A stretch of DNA of 64,000 nt from DSNY01 sp040752195 (lineage in GTDB: Bacteria; Pseudomonadota; Gammaproteobacteria; Burkholderiales; Burkholderiaceae_F). A program made the translations under genes and the position numbers. The stretch is taken from contig JBFMFC010000014.1 in the NCBI GenBank assembly GCA_040752195.1, forward strand, positions 10,233-74,232, in the 5' to 3' direction. The notes beneath the pieces are model-generated. The model made no database searches. It was not told where the DNA came from and was given only the letters and a program-made list of their open reading frames with translations. How positions within the stretch are numbered: position 1 is the first letter of the stretch; every line of letters begins with the position of its first letter. Of this stretch, positions 17,200-25,872 are shown piece after piece.

Positions 17200-17640
17200 C
17201 TACTGCGCAAGGCGCGGCAGCAGTGTCGCCGCGAACCAGCTCCACCCGCCGGCCACGAGCGCGTAGCGCGCCAGTTTGCCGATCGCAATGAGCAACAGCG
17301 CGAGCCACGGATTGAAGCGCAACCAACCCGCAGCGACCGCCAGCGCGTCGCCGACCAGCGGCATCCACGAAAACAGCAGCGCCCAGTAGCCGTACCTGTG
17401 CAGGTAGATGATCGACTTGTGCTGCGCGCGATTCGGAATCAGGCGCCCCACCGCATAGGACGTCATTGCGCCGAGCGTGTTGCCGGCGGTGGCCACGCCG
17501 ACCGCCTGCCAGACGGCGTCGGGATATCGGTGGATGACGGCGATCAGAACGAACTCCGAACCACCCGGCAGCAGCGTCGCGGCAACGAAACTCGCAATGA
17601 ACAAGCCGACAAATCCGGCTTCGGCGGAAAAATCGAACAT
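17200..17640 (-). CDS. YqaA-like DedA/VTT-domain membrane protein
   Basis: A 146-residue membrane protein of the YqaA (SNARE-associated/DedA) type. The family signature is the re-entrant loop region with LPGGSEFVLIAVI and the later FSWMPLVGDALAVAAGWLR, where E and G/D residues are conserved. DedA proteins are linked to lipid-carrier flipping and proton-motive-force homeostasis; the role of the short YqaA branch is not settled. ATG at 17640 (MFDFSAEAG) is used; upstream codons are Arg-rich. It is divergent from putA. Confidence 0.82.
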   Translation of the reverse strand: MFDFSAEAGFVGLFIASFVAATLLPGGSEFVLIAVIHRYPDAVWQAVGVATAGNTLGAMTSYAVGRLIPNRAQHKSIIYLHRYGYWALLFSWMPLVGDALAVAAGWLRFNPWLALLLIAIGKLARYALVAGGWSWFAATLLPRLAQ

Positions 17641-17745
17641 GCGCGACAGGATCTGCGGGGCGGCGCGATTGTATCGGCGCGCCCTGCGCATGCCCGGTGC
17701 TAGAGTCGCACCGCAAAGCACGGACGAGGCACGGAGAGACACGCG

Positions 17746-20700
17746 ATGGCCTGGATCGATCGACTCGTGCGATTGCCCGCCCTCGGCGACCCGTACGGCA
17801 GCGAGCGCGACTCGATCGCCGCGCTGCTGGCGACGCCCGCCGATCCGGCGCTGCATGCCAGCGCGCGCGAGACCGCCGCGCGCTGGATCCGGGCGGTGCG
17901 CGCCACGCCGCCGGGCGTCCTGTCGGCGCAGAACCTGCTCGCGACGTTTCCGCTTGCGAGCGCCGAAGGCGTGGCGCTGCTGCGCCTGGCCGAAGCGCTG
18001 CTGCGCGCACCCGACCCCGAAACGCAGAGCTGGCTGATCGCCGAGAAGCTCGCCGCTTTTCGCGGTGCTGCGCCGGCTGCCGTCGGCGACGGGCTCGTCG
18101 CGCGCGTGCTCGCGGGCGCGCTGCGCGTCGCCGGCCAGGTCAGCGCACCGGTCGACCTGCGCTCAAGCGATGCGTCGGGCATCCGCGAATGGCTCGCGCG
18201 CAGCACGCTGCGGCCGCTCGTGATCGAAGGCATCCGCCGCTTCGGCGAACAGTTCGTCTTCGCCGCCACGCTCGACGAAGCGCTCGAACGCGCCACGCAC
18301 CGCCCTGACGTGCGCGTCACGCACTCGTTCGACATGCTGGGCGAAGGCGCGCGCACGGCGGCAGACGCGGATCGCAGCTTCGCCGCCTATCGCGCTGCGA
18401 TCGAGTCGCTCGCGGCAACCGGAAAGACCGGCCACTTCAGCCAGCGCGACGGCGTCTCGATCAAGCTGTCGGCGATCCATCCGCGTTTCGAGACCGCGCA
18501 ACTCGAGCGCGTCGAAGGCGAGCTGTACGAAAGGCTGCGCGCGCTCGCGCTGCAGGCATCCGATGCGGACATCAACCTCACGATCGACGCCGAGGAGTCC
18601 GAGCGGCTCGTGCTGCACGTGGCGCTCGTCGAACGGCTCATGCGCGAGCCGCAGCTGGCCGGTTGGGAAGGCCTCGGGCTCGCGGTGCAGGCGTATCAGA
18701 CGCGCGCGGCGGCGACGGTCGACTACCTGCTGGCGAAGATCGCGGAATTGAAACGCCCGCTCGCGATCCGGCTCACGAAGGGCGCGTACTGGGACGCCGA
18801 GATCAAGCGCGCGCAGGAGCTGGGCATGCCGGGCTTTCCGGTGTTCACTCGCAAGTGGGGGACCGACGTGTCGTACGCGGTGATCGCGCAGCGCCTGCTG
18901 ACCGCGGACGCTCCGGTGTTCCCGCAATTCGCCACGCACAACGCGCTGACCGCCGCCTGGGTGTGCGCGGTGGCCGACGCGGCTGCCCCCAAGAAGCGTT
19001 TCGAGTTCCAGCGGTTGCACGGCATGGGCGAGGCATTCTTCCGCACCATTCTCGCCGAACGGCCGACCGCGGCCGTGCGCATCTACGCGCCGGTCGGCAG
19101 CTTTCGCGATCTGCTCGCCTACCTCGTGCGACGGCTGCTGGAAAACGGCGCGAACAGCTCGTTCGTCCATCAGATCGCCGACGAAGGCACGCCGATCGAC
19201 ACGCTGCTTGTCGATCCGTTCGAGCAGGCGCGCAACGAAGCGGCGGCCGAGCCCCCGCTGGCGACCGGCGCCAAGCTGTTTCCCGGGCGGCGCAACTCCG
19301 CAGGCCGCGATCTCGCCGAGCCGCGCACGCTCGCGGCGCTGGCGGCTGCCGTCAACGCGCCGCTCGAGGGAGAGAGGGCTGCGCCGCTCGTCGTCGGGCT
19401 CGCACGGCCGAGCGGCTCCCAGCGCGCCGTCGTCAATCCGGCGCGGCTCGGCGAAGTCGCCGGCGCAGCGATCGACGCAACCGATGCCGAAGTCGACGCG
19501 GCCGTCGCCGCGGCCGTGGCCGCGCAGCCGGCGTGGGATGCGCGCGGTGTGGCCGCGCGCGCCGGGCTGCTCGAACGCGCCGCCGACGCGTACGAGGCCG
19601 AGCATGACGCCCTCGTGCGGCTGCTGGTCCGAGAAGCGGGCAAGACCTATCTCGACGCGCACCTCGAGGTACGCGAAGCGGTCGATTTCCTCCGCTACTA
19701 CGCCGTGTCGGCCCGCAGCGCGCTCGCGCGCCGCAAGCTGCCGGGACCCGTCGGCGAGTCGAACGAGCTCGACCTGCACGGCCGCGGCACATTCGTCTGC
19801 ATCAGCCCGTGGAACTTTCCGCTCGCAATCTTCACCGGGCAGATCGCGGCAGCGCTGGTCGCCGGCAACACGGTGATCGCGAAGCCCGCCGAACAGACAC
19901 CGCTCATCGCGCATCGCGCGGTCAGGCTCATGCATGCGGCGGGCATTCCGCTCGACGCGCTGCAGCTTCTCCCCGGCCCGGGGGAAACGGTCGGCCGCCG
20001 GCTCACGAGCGATCCGCGCATCGCCGGGGTCGCCTTCACCGGATCGACCGAGACCGCGCGCGCGATCAACCGTGCGCTGGCGGCGCGCGACGCGCCGCTG
20101 GCTGCGCTCATCGCCGAAACGGGCGGACAGAACGCGATGATCGTCGACTCGACCGCGCTGCCCGAACAGGTGACCGACGCGGTGATCTCGAGCGCGTTCC
20201 GCTCGTGCGGGCAGCGCTGCAGCGCGTTGCGCGTGCTGTACGTCCAGCACGAGATCGCCGACGCCGTGCTCGCGATGATCGCCGGCGCGATGCGCGAATT
20301 GCGCATCGGCGATCCGCGCGACCCGGCCGTCGACGTCGGTCCGGTGATCGACGCCGCCGCGCTCGAAGCGCTGCGCGCGCACCGCGGCTGGCTGCGCGCC
20401 CATGCGAAGCGGCTCTACGAGTGCGAGCTGCCCGCGGGCCTCGAAGGGCACTACTTCGCGCCGATCGCCTACGAGATCGAGTCGATGCGTCAGCTCGAGC
20501 GCGAGAACTTCGGGCCGATCCTGCACGTCGTTCGCTTCGACAAGCGGGCGCTGGACAGCGTGATCGACGAGATCAACGGCAGCGGTTACGGGCTGACGAT
20601 GGGACTGCACACGCGGCTGGACGCGCGCGTCGAGCACGTTCGCGCGCGGGCGCGGGTCGGCAACCTGTACGTCAACCGCAACATCATCGGTGCCGTCGTC

Positions 20701-20865
20701 GAGTCGCAGCCGTTTGGCGGCGAAGGGCTTTCCGGCACGGGCCCGAAAGCGGGCGGCCCGCACTACCTGCTGCGTTTCGTCACCGAGCGCACGGTGACGA
20801 TCAACACCGCCGCGGCCGGCGGCAACGTCGAGCTGGCCGCCGGGCTGCTCACTCGCAGCGGCTGA
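17746..20865 (+). CDS. putA: Bifunctional proline dehydrogenase / glutamate-semialdehyde dehydrogenase, short type A PutA
   Basis: Converts proline to P5C/glutamate semialdehyde with FAD (proline dehydrogenase barrel, about residues 100-470, with RLTKGAYWDAEIKRAQ) and then to glutamate with NAD (aldehyde dehydrogenase domain, about residues 560-1010). The ALDH catalytic cysteine is C825 in SCGQRCSALR and the general-base Glu is E791 in AETGGQN. At 1039 aa it lacks the N-terminal ribbon-helix-helix repressor domain of E. coli PutA, so it should not regulate itself. ATG 17746 has a GGAGAG nine bases upstream. It would also oxidise the semialdehyde made by the OAT fusion protein at 47589. Confidence 0.96.
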   Translation: MAWIDRLVRLPALGDPYGSERDSIAALLATPADPALHASARETAARWIRAVRATPPGVLSAQNLLATFPLASAEGVALLRLAEALLRAPDPETQSWLIAEKLAAFRGAAPAAVGDGLVARVLAGALRVAGQVSAPVDLRSSDASGIREWLARSTLRPLVIEGIRRFGEQFVFAATLDEALERATHRPDVRVTHSFDMLGEGARTAADADRSFAAYRAAIESLAATGKTGHFSQRDGVSIKLSAIHPRFETAQLERVEGELYERLRALALQASDADINLTIDAEESERLVLHVALVERLMREPQLAGWEGLGLAVQAYQTRAAATVDYLLAKIAELKRPLAIRLTKGAYWDAEIKRAQELGMPGFPVFTRKWGTDVSYAVIAQRLLTADAPVFPQFATHNALTAAWVCAVADAAAPKKRFEFQRLHGMGEAFFRTILAERPTAAVRIYAPVGSFRDLLAYLVRRLLENGANSSFVHQIADEGTPIDTLLVDPFEQARNEAAAEPPLATGAKLFPGRRNSAGRDLAEPRTLAALAAAVNAPLEGERAAPLVVGLARPSGSQRAVVNPARLGEVAGAAIDATDAEVDAAVAAAVAAQPAWDARGVAARAGLLERAADAYEAEHDALVRLLVREAGKTYLDAHLEVREAVDFLRYYAVSARSALARRKLPGPVGESNELDLHGRGTFVCISPWNFPLAIFTGQIAAALVAGNTVIAKPAEQTPLIAHRAVRLMHAAGIPLDALQLLPGPGETVGRRLTSDPRIAGVAFTGSTETARAINRALAARDAPLAALIAETGGQNAMIVDSTALPEQVTDAVISSAFRSCGQRCSALRVLYVQHEIADAVLAMIAGAMRELRIGDPRDPAVDVGPVIDAAALEALRAHRGWLRAHAKRLYECELPAGLEGHYFAPIAYEIESMRQLERENFGPILHVVRFDKRALDSVIDEINGSGYGLTMGLHTRLDARVEHVRARARVGNLYVNRNIIGAVVESQPFGGEGLSGTGPKAGGPHYLLRFVTERTVTINTAAAGGNVELAAGLLTRSG

Positions 20866-22497
20866 TCATCCCAGGTCGCGGACGATCTCGACCGCGGCGT
20901 TGTGCCCCGGCGCGCCGGTCACACCGCCGCCCGGATGCGCACCCGAGCCGCAGTGGTACAGGCCTTCGATGGGACCGCGGTAACGCGCGTAGCCGAGCAC
21001 CGGCCGCATCGAGAAGAGCTGATCGAGCGAAAGCTGGCCGTGGAAGATGTCGCCCGCAGTCAGGCCGAACTCGCGTTCGAGATCGAGCGGCGTCCAGGCG
21101 CGCCAGCCGATGAGGGCGCGGCGGAAGTTCGGGCAGAACGCCTGCACCACGTCGAACACCGCTTCGACCGCGCGCGCCTTCAACGCATCCCAGTCGGCAT
21201 CCGGCTTGAACTGCTGGCAGAACAGCGACGCGACGTGCGCGCCCTTCGGCGCGAGCGAATCGTCGACCACGCTCGGGATCAGCATCTCGACGATCGGCTG
21301 CGACGCGAAACCGGCATCCTCGGCATCGCGCCAGGCACGGTCCATGTAGCGGAGCGACGGCGCGAAGACGATGCCGCTCGCATGGTGCGGCTGCGCGTTC
21401 GCGCCGGGCCGGCACGCGAAGTCGGGCAGCTCGGACAGTGCGACGTTGATCCGCAACGACCCCGACCCGCAACGGTAGCGGTCGATCGCCGCGGCGAAGT
21501 CGTCGGGCAGCTCGGCGCGATCGACGAGCCGCTGGTACAGCAGCTTGGGCGTCACGTTCGCGGCGACCGCACGCGCGCGGATCGTCTCGCCGCTGTCGAG
21601 TTCGACGCCCAGCGCGCGCCCGCCTTCGACCAAGACGCGCTTCACCGCACAGTCGGTGTCGATGCGAACGCCGCGCGAGCGCGCTTCGTCGGCCATCAGC
21701 TCCGTGATGCGGCCCATGCCGCCGATCGCATGCCCCCAGCGACCGGGCTTGCCGTTGACCTCGCCGAAGCAGTGATGCAGCAGCACGTACGCCGAGCCCG
21801 CCGCGTACGGGCTCGCATAGTTGCCGACCACCGCATCCCAGCCGAGGACCGCTTTGAGCGGGTCCGACTCGAAGACCGAATCGAGCCAGTGTCCCGCGCT
21901 CTTGGCAAACAGGTCGATCAGATCCCGCCGCGCCTCGTTCGGCAGTCTGCCGAACTGCAGCAGAAGCCGCGCCGCTGCGACGAGATCGCGCCAGCTCTGC
22001 ACGATCAACGGGCCACCGAGATTGGGCGGCGCGCGTAGCACCCAGTGCTTCACGAGCGCGGCCAGCCGGTCGAGCTGCGCGTAATAGGCGGCCAGCCGCT
22101 GCGCGTCGCGCGGCGAGAACCTGGCCACTTCGGCTTGCGTGACGGCGAGGTCGCCGCCGAAGCTCAGACTTCGTCCGTCGGGCAACGGAACGAAGTTCGC
22201 GAACGGCCGCTCGACGATGCGCAGCCCGCGCTCGACGAGCTTCAGGTCGCGGATCACCTTCGGTTGCAGCAGGCTGACCGTGTAGCTCGCGGTCGAGTTG
22301 CGAAAGCCCGGATGGAACTCCTCGGTGACCGCCGCGCCGCCGACCACGCTGCGGCGCTCGAGCACGCGCACCTTCAAGCCGGCGGCGGCGAGGTAGCAAG
22401 CGCAGGCCAGCCCGTTGTGGCCGGCGCCGATGACGACGACATCGCAACCGGCACCGCGCGCCGCCCCCGTCAAGGCTGCGCCCCGGTCGCCGCTCAA
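20866..22497 (-). CDS. PYROXD2-like FAD-dependent oxidoreductase (phytoene-desaturase fold)
   Basis: A 543-residue flavoprotein. The Rossmann dinucleotide motif VVVIGAGHNGLACA lies near the N-terminus, followed by the second FAD motif with VLERRSVVGGAAVTEEFHPGF. The C-terminus ends in a GLYHCGSGAHPGGGVTGAPGHNAA FAD-contact stretch (read as GLYHCGSGAHPGGG and VTGAPGHNAA). This belongs to the CrtI/PYROXD2 group, but no carotenoid genes are near. No ATG precedes the Rossmann motif. A TTG at 22497 overlaps the TrpD-like stop (TTGA) and is taken as start; TTG at 22473 is an alternative. The stop abuts the putA stop tail to tail. Confidence 0.82.
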   Translation of the reverse strand: MSGDRGAALTGAARGAGCDVVVIGAGHNGLACACYLAAAGLKVRVLERRSVVGGAAVTEEFHPGFRNSTASYTVSLLQPKVIRDLKLVERGLRIVERPFANFVPLPDGRSLSFGGDLAVTQAEVARFSPRDAQRLAAYYAQLDRLAALVKHWVLRAPPNLGGPLIVQSWRDLVAAARLLLQFGRLPNEARRDLIDLFAKSAGHWLDSVFESDPLKAVLGWDAVVGNYASPYAAGSAYVLLHHCFGEVNGKPGRWGHAIGGMGRITELMADEARSRGVRIDTDCAVKRVLVEGGRALGVELDSGETIRARAVAANVTPKLLYQRLVDRAELPDDFAAAIDRYRCGSGSLRINVALSELPDFACRPGANAQPHHASGIVFAPSLRYMDRAWRDAEDAGFASQPIVEMLIPSVVDDSLAPKGAHVASLFCQQFKPDADWDALKARAVEAVFDVVQAFCPNFRRALIGWRAWTPLDLEREFGLTAGDIFHGQLSLDQLFSMRPVLGYARYRGPIEGLYHCGSGAHPGGGVTGAPGHNAAVEIVRDLG

Positions 22498-23588
22498 CGG
22501 CCGAAGTGCGCGTGCGCGCGGCCGTCGTCGAGCACTGCGCGCACCGCATCGGCGGCCGCGCGCAGCGTGTCGTAGCGGCGCACATGCCACAGGACCGTCG
22601 CCGCAGCGCCGATCAGGTTGTCGCGCATCGGCCCCGGCTCGCCGCGCAGCGCGGCGAGCCCCTGCTCGCGGGTCTGCGCGCACGCCGCTTCGGCATCGAA
22701 AGGCGTGTCCGCGCCCGCGCCGGGCGGCTGCGGCGGATAGATCCCCTGCGCGAAACCGAATTCGTCGGCGCGCAGATCCACGGGCGCTTCCGCACCGCCG
22801 TCCTCGTAGCGATACGCGCGCCCGCTGGCGCGCAGCGACGGCACCACACCGCCTTCGACACCGCGCACGATCAGTGCGCTGTCGAAGCCGGCCGCGCGCG
22901 CCAGCAGCGCGTAGATGCGCGGATACGGCTTGTGCACGTAGCCGGTGACCAGATGCGTGCGCCGCCGTCCGCACACGGGCTTGGCCAGCACCTCGACCGT
23001 GGTCAGGACCTGCCGCTTGACGATGCGCGTGCGCAGCTGCGTGAGCGCGTGCAGCTTCGGATTGAACGCGCACTGATCGACGTAGGCCCAGCCGCAGGCA
23101 GGGTCGGCCAGCCGCGCCGCCGCCTGCGCCGGATCCAGATCGACCGGCTGCCCGCCGGCGGCGAGCACCTGGTGCGTGGTCAGCCCGAACTTCGGCCCCA
23201 TCGCGCGCACGCCGTGCGCCACCGTCGGCACGCCGCAGGCGGCTAGCACCGCGGGCAGAAACGGCGACGCCGGCAGCGTACGCGTGAAGCCGTCGTACGC
23301 GTCGGCCAGATCGACCACCTCGTCCACCTCCGCGGCGACCCGCGCGGTGGTTTCCAGCACCGCGTCGAGCGCGCCGAGCGTCTCGTCGTCGGTCTCACGC
23401 TTCATGCGCAACGCGATCAGCAGCACGCCGGCCTGCACCGGGTCGGCAGCGCCGTCCAGGATCAGCCGCAACGCCTGCCGCGCTTCCTCGCGCGTGATGT
23501 CCTTGGACAGCTCCGGCCCCGTGGCCACGCGCTGGACCACGCTGCGCAGCAGCGCGGCACCGGCGTCAAGATCCGGCATGGCTCCCAT
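22494..23588 (-). CDS. TrpD-like glycosyl/phosphoribosyl transferase (YbiB/TrpD2 type)
   Basis: A 364-residue protein with the anthranilate phosphoribosyltransferase fold. The N-terminal helical region (ISKEEARQ-like: LSKDITREEARQALRLIL) is typical. The phosphate loop of TrpD is altered to ACGVPTVAHGVRAMGPKFG, as in the YbiB/TrpD2 branch, which binds nucleic acid and lacks TrpD activity. It is therefore unlikely to make tryptophan. Starts at 23588 or 23579 are both possible. It lies between the Rieske gene (14 bases upstream) and the PYROXD2-like gene (overlapping), so the three are probably one operon. Confidence 0.78.
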   Translation of the reverse strand: MGAMPDLDAGAALLRSVVQRVATGPELSKDITREEARQALRLILDGAADPVQAGVLLIALRMKRETDDETLGALDAVLETTARVAAEVDEVVDLADAYDGFTRTLPASPFLPAVLAACGVPTVAHGVRAMGPKFGLTTHQVLAAGGQPVDLDPAQAAARLADPACGWAYVDQCAFNPKLHALTQLRTRIVKRQVLTTVEVLAKPVCGRRRTHLVTGYVHKPYPRIYALLARAAGFDSALIVRGVEGGVVPSLRASGRAYRYEDGGAEAPVDLRADEFGFAQGIYPPQPPGAGADTPFDAEAACAQTREQGLAALRGEPGPMRDNLIGAAATVLWHVRRYDTLRAAADAVRAVLDDGRAHAHFGR

Positions 23589-23602
23589 GTTCGATGTCCC
23601 GT

Positions 23603-23920
23603 TCAGATTCCGACGAACACCTGTCCGTCCTCGACTCTGACCGGATAGGTGCGCAGATTCGTTTCGGCCGGCTCCTCGGCGACCTCGCCGGTGCAGACAT
23701 TGAAGCGGCTGCCGTGCAGAGGACACTTGACCCATGCGCCGCGCAGCGCGCCGTGCGACAGCGACGCGTCCTCGTGCGTGCAGGTGTCGTCCACCGCGCA
23801 GAACCGGCCTTCCACGTTGGCGATCAAGATGCGCCGGCCATCGAACTCGACGCATGTCATCCTTCCGGGCGGCAAGTCCGCCGCCGTCAAGGCAGTCCGA
23901 AACGTCATCGTCATCGTCAT
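23603..23920 (-). CDS. Small Rieske [2Fe-2S] protein
   Basis: A 105-residue Rieske ferredoxin. The cluster ligands are in CTHEDASLSHG and VKCPLHGSRF, giving CxH and CxxH boxes about 20 residues apart. It resembles ferredoxin components of ring-hydroxylating dioxygenases and NirD-like proteins; no oxygenase subunit is adjacent. Three ATGs occur in a row (Met-Thr repeats); the AGGAG six bases before 23920 selects the first. It is the first gene of a minus-strand trio and is divergent from selO, with 127 bases between. Confidence 0.9.
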   Translation of the reverse strand: MTMTMTFRTALTAADLPPGRMTCVEFDGRRILIANVEGRFCAVDDTCTHEDASLSHGALRGAWVKCPLHGSRFNVCTGEVAEEPAETNLRTYPVRVEDGQVFVGI

Positions 23921-24047
23921 CGCCAACTCCTCACCGCAAGGCCCAGGGGCCGTGCGCGCGAAGTGTAGACGCGGCGGCGGCGCTGTTGCCCAAAGACCTG
24001 CCGCGCGCAGGTGTTTGCGGCGTCTCGCTGTGGCAAGCTTCGCCGCG

Positions 24048-25544
24048 ATGACGATCGCCTCCACGCTGACGCTGCCGCTGCGCGGCGACTTTGCCGACGC
24101 GCTGCCGCAGCTGTGCGTCGCCTGGCAGCCGCGCCCGGGACCGGCGCCACGACTGCTGTTCTTCAACCGCGCACTCGCGGCGGAACTGGACTTAGCCTGC
24201 GCGGACTGGAGCGAGCCGGATCTCGCGCAGGTCTTCGGCGGCAACGTCGTGCCTGCCGGCGTGCAGCCGGTGGCGCAGGTCTATGCCGGGCACCAGTTCG
24301 GCGCTTTCGTGCCCCGGCTGGGCGACGGCCGCGCGCTGCTGCTCGGAGAAGCCGTCGACCGTGAGGGGCGCCTGCGCGATCTGGCGTTCAAGGGCTCCGG
24401 TGCCACGCCTTTTGCCCGCAATGGCGACGGCAAGGCCGCCGTCGGTCCGATGCTGCGCGAAGTGTTGATCGGTGAAGCCCTGCACGCGCTCGGCATTCCG
24501 GCCACGCGCGCGCTGGCGGTGGTGGCCACCGGCGAGCCGGTCCAGCGCGAGCGCGCGCTGCCCGGTGCGGTGCTCACGCGCGTGGCCGCCAGCCACCTGC
24601 GCGTGGGCACCTTCGAGTACGTCGCGGCACGACGAGACGAAGCGCTGCTGCGGCGGCTGGCCGACTACGCGCTCACCCGGCACGGCCCGCCGTCGCGCAG
24701 CGGCGCGGACCGCTATCTGCAACTGCTGCACGCCGTCGTCGTGCGGCAAGCCCGCCTGGTCGCGCAGTGGATGAACGTGGGTTTCATCCACGGTGTGATG
24801 AATACCGACAACATGACGATCTCGGGCGAGGCGATCGACTTCGGCCCGTGCGCGTTCATGGATGCCTACGACCCGGCCACGGTGTTCAGTTCGATCGACC
24901 GCGACGGCCGCTACGCGTACGGCAACCAGCCGGCGATCGCGCAGTGGAACCTGGCGCGCCTGGCCGAGGCGCTGCTGCCGCTGATCGACGCGGACGAGGA
25001 GCGCGCGGTGGCGTGCGCCACCGAGGCGGTGACGGCTTTCGCGGCGGCGTACGACCAGGCGCTGCGCGCCGGCCAGCGCGCCAAACTGGGCCTGCGCAGC
25101 GAGCGGCCCGAAGACGCACGGCTGATCGACGACTGGCTCGCGCTGCTTGCGCAGCGGCGCGCCGACTTCACACGCGCGCATCGCGCGCTCGCCGCAGCCG
25201 CCGCCGGCGACGATGCGCCGCTGCGCGCAGAGGTCGGCACCGGCGCCGACCTCGAGGCTTGGCTGGCGCGCTGGCGCGCGCGCTGCGCGCAGGACGATGA
25301 CGGCGCCGCCGACGCGGCTGCCCGCGCCGTCGCGCTGCGGCGGACCAACCCCGGCGTCGTTGCGCGCAACCACCGCGTCGAGGAAGCGCTCGCCGCCGCT
25401 ACGAACGACGGCGACCTCGCGCCGTTTCGGCGCCTGCTCGCCGCGGTGACCCGCCCGTTCGACGACGATCCCGCGCTCGAGCCCTATGCGCAGCCGGCGC
25501 CGGCCGAGTTCTCTCAGCGCTACATGACCTTCTGCGGTACCTGA
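24048..25544 (+). CDS. selO: Protein adenylyltransferase SelO (YdiU/UPF0061)
   Basis: A pseudokinase-fold enzyme of 498 aa that transfers AMP to Ser/Thr/Tyr of protein substrates; the E. coli homologue acts in redox homeostasis. Conserved parts are VYAGHQFGAFVPRLGDGRA, DLAFKGSGATPFARNGDGKAA (read as DLAFKGSGATPF and ARNGDGKAA), VLTRVAASHLRVGTFEY, and the metal-binding NTDNMTISGEAIDFGPCAFMD stretch (NTDNMTISGE, DFGPCAFMD). The C-terminus has no selenocysteine-like CxxU; it ends YMTFCGT with a single Cys. ATG 24048 gives the normal N-terminus. Confidence 0.94.
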   Translation: MTIASTLTLPLRGDFADALPQLCVAWQPRPGPAPRLLFFNRALAAELDLACADWSEPDLAQVFGGNVVPAGVQPVAQVYAGHQFGAFVPRLGDGRALLLGEAVDREGRLRDLAFKGSGATPFARNGDGKAAVGPMLREVLIGEALHALGIPATRALAVVATGEPVQRERALPGAVLTRVAASHLRVGTFEYVAARRDEALLRRLADYALTRHGPPSRSGADRYLQLLHAVVVRQARLVAQWMNVGFIHGVMNTDNMTISGEAIDFGPCAFMDAYDPATVFSSIDRDGRYAYGNQPAIAQWNLARLAEALLPLIDADEERAVACATEAVTAFAAAYDQALRAGQRAKLGLRSERPEDARLIDDWLALLAQRRADFTRAHRALAAAAAGDDAPLRAEVGTGADLEAWLARWRARCAQDDDGAADAAARAVALRRTNPGVVARNHRVEEALAAATNDGDLAPFRRLLAAVTRPFDDDPALEPYAQPAPAEFSQRYMTFCGT

Positions 25545-25591
25545 CCGCGCGCCGACTTGACGCGAACGTCAACTCGCCGATAGATTGCGCG

Positions 25592-25792
25592 TGCTGGTGC
25601 TCGCGTCGCCGCTCGTGCGACGCGGTTCAACGGGAATCGGGGAGGCGTATGCCGAATGCGCCCAACCCGAGCTGCCCCCCGCAACGGTAAGCGGACGAGG
25701 CTCGCGCCTTAGCCCGTGCGACGCACGCCACTGGGGCCAACGCCCTGGGAAGGCCGCACGGGTCGTTCCGCCAGCCCGGATACCGGCCAGCA
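25592..25792 (+). promoter_or_regulatory. Cobalamin (B12) riboswitch
   Basis: The leader of btuB contains the conserved cobalamin aptamer. The core GCAACGGTAAGCGG is at 25681-25694, preceded by CTGCCCCCC. The GCCACTGGG and CCTGGGAAGG elements lie at about 25727-25735 and 25744-25753, and the 3' box CCCGGATACCGG at 25775-25786. The closing P1 helix is visible as TGCTGG at 25592-25597 pairing with CCAGCA at 25787-25792. Binding of adenosylcobalamin is expected to reduce expression of the whole downstream btu/cob operon. Confidence 0.95.
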
Positions 25793-25795
25793 GGG

Positions 25796-25841
25796 GGTGC
25801 GCAGTGCGCACCGTGTTGAGCGTCCGCGCGGGGAGGCGCGG
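25796..25841 (+). promoter_or_regulatory. Hairpins between riboswitch and btuB, candidate expression platform
   Basis: Two stems follow the aptamer. GGTGCGC (25796-25802) pairs with GCGCACC (25806-25812), and CCGCGC (25824-25829) pairs with GCGCGG (25836-25841) around a GGGGAG loop. No T-run follows, so control is more likely at translation or through Rho than by an intrinsic terminator. The true btuB Shine-Dalgarno (GGAG, 25861-25864) lies 20 bases further on. Confidence 0.5.
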
Positions 25842-25872
25842 AAGCTCGCCTGCCCTCAGTGGAGTTCTTCGA

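Noticed and set aside
22494..23588. Anthranilate phosphoribosyltransferase (trpD)
   Set aside because: The phosphate-binding loop differs from true TrpD and no other trp gene is near; the TrpD2/YbiB branch fits better.
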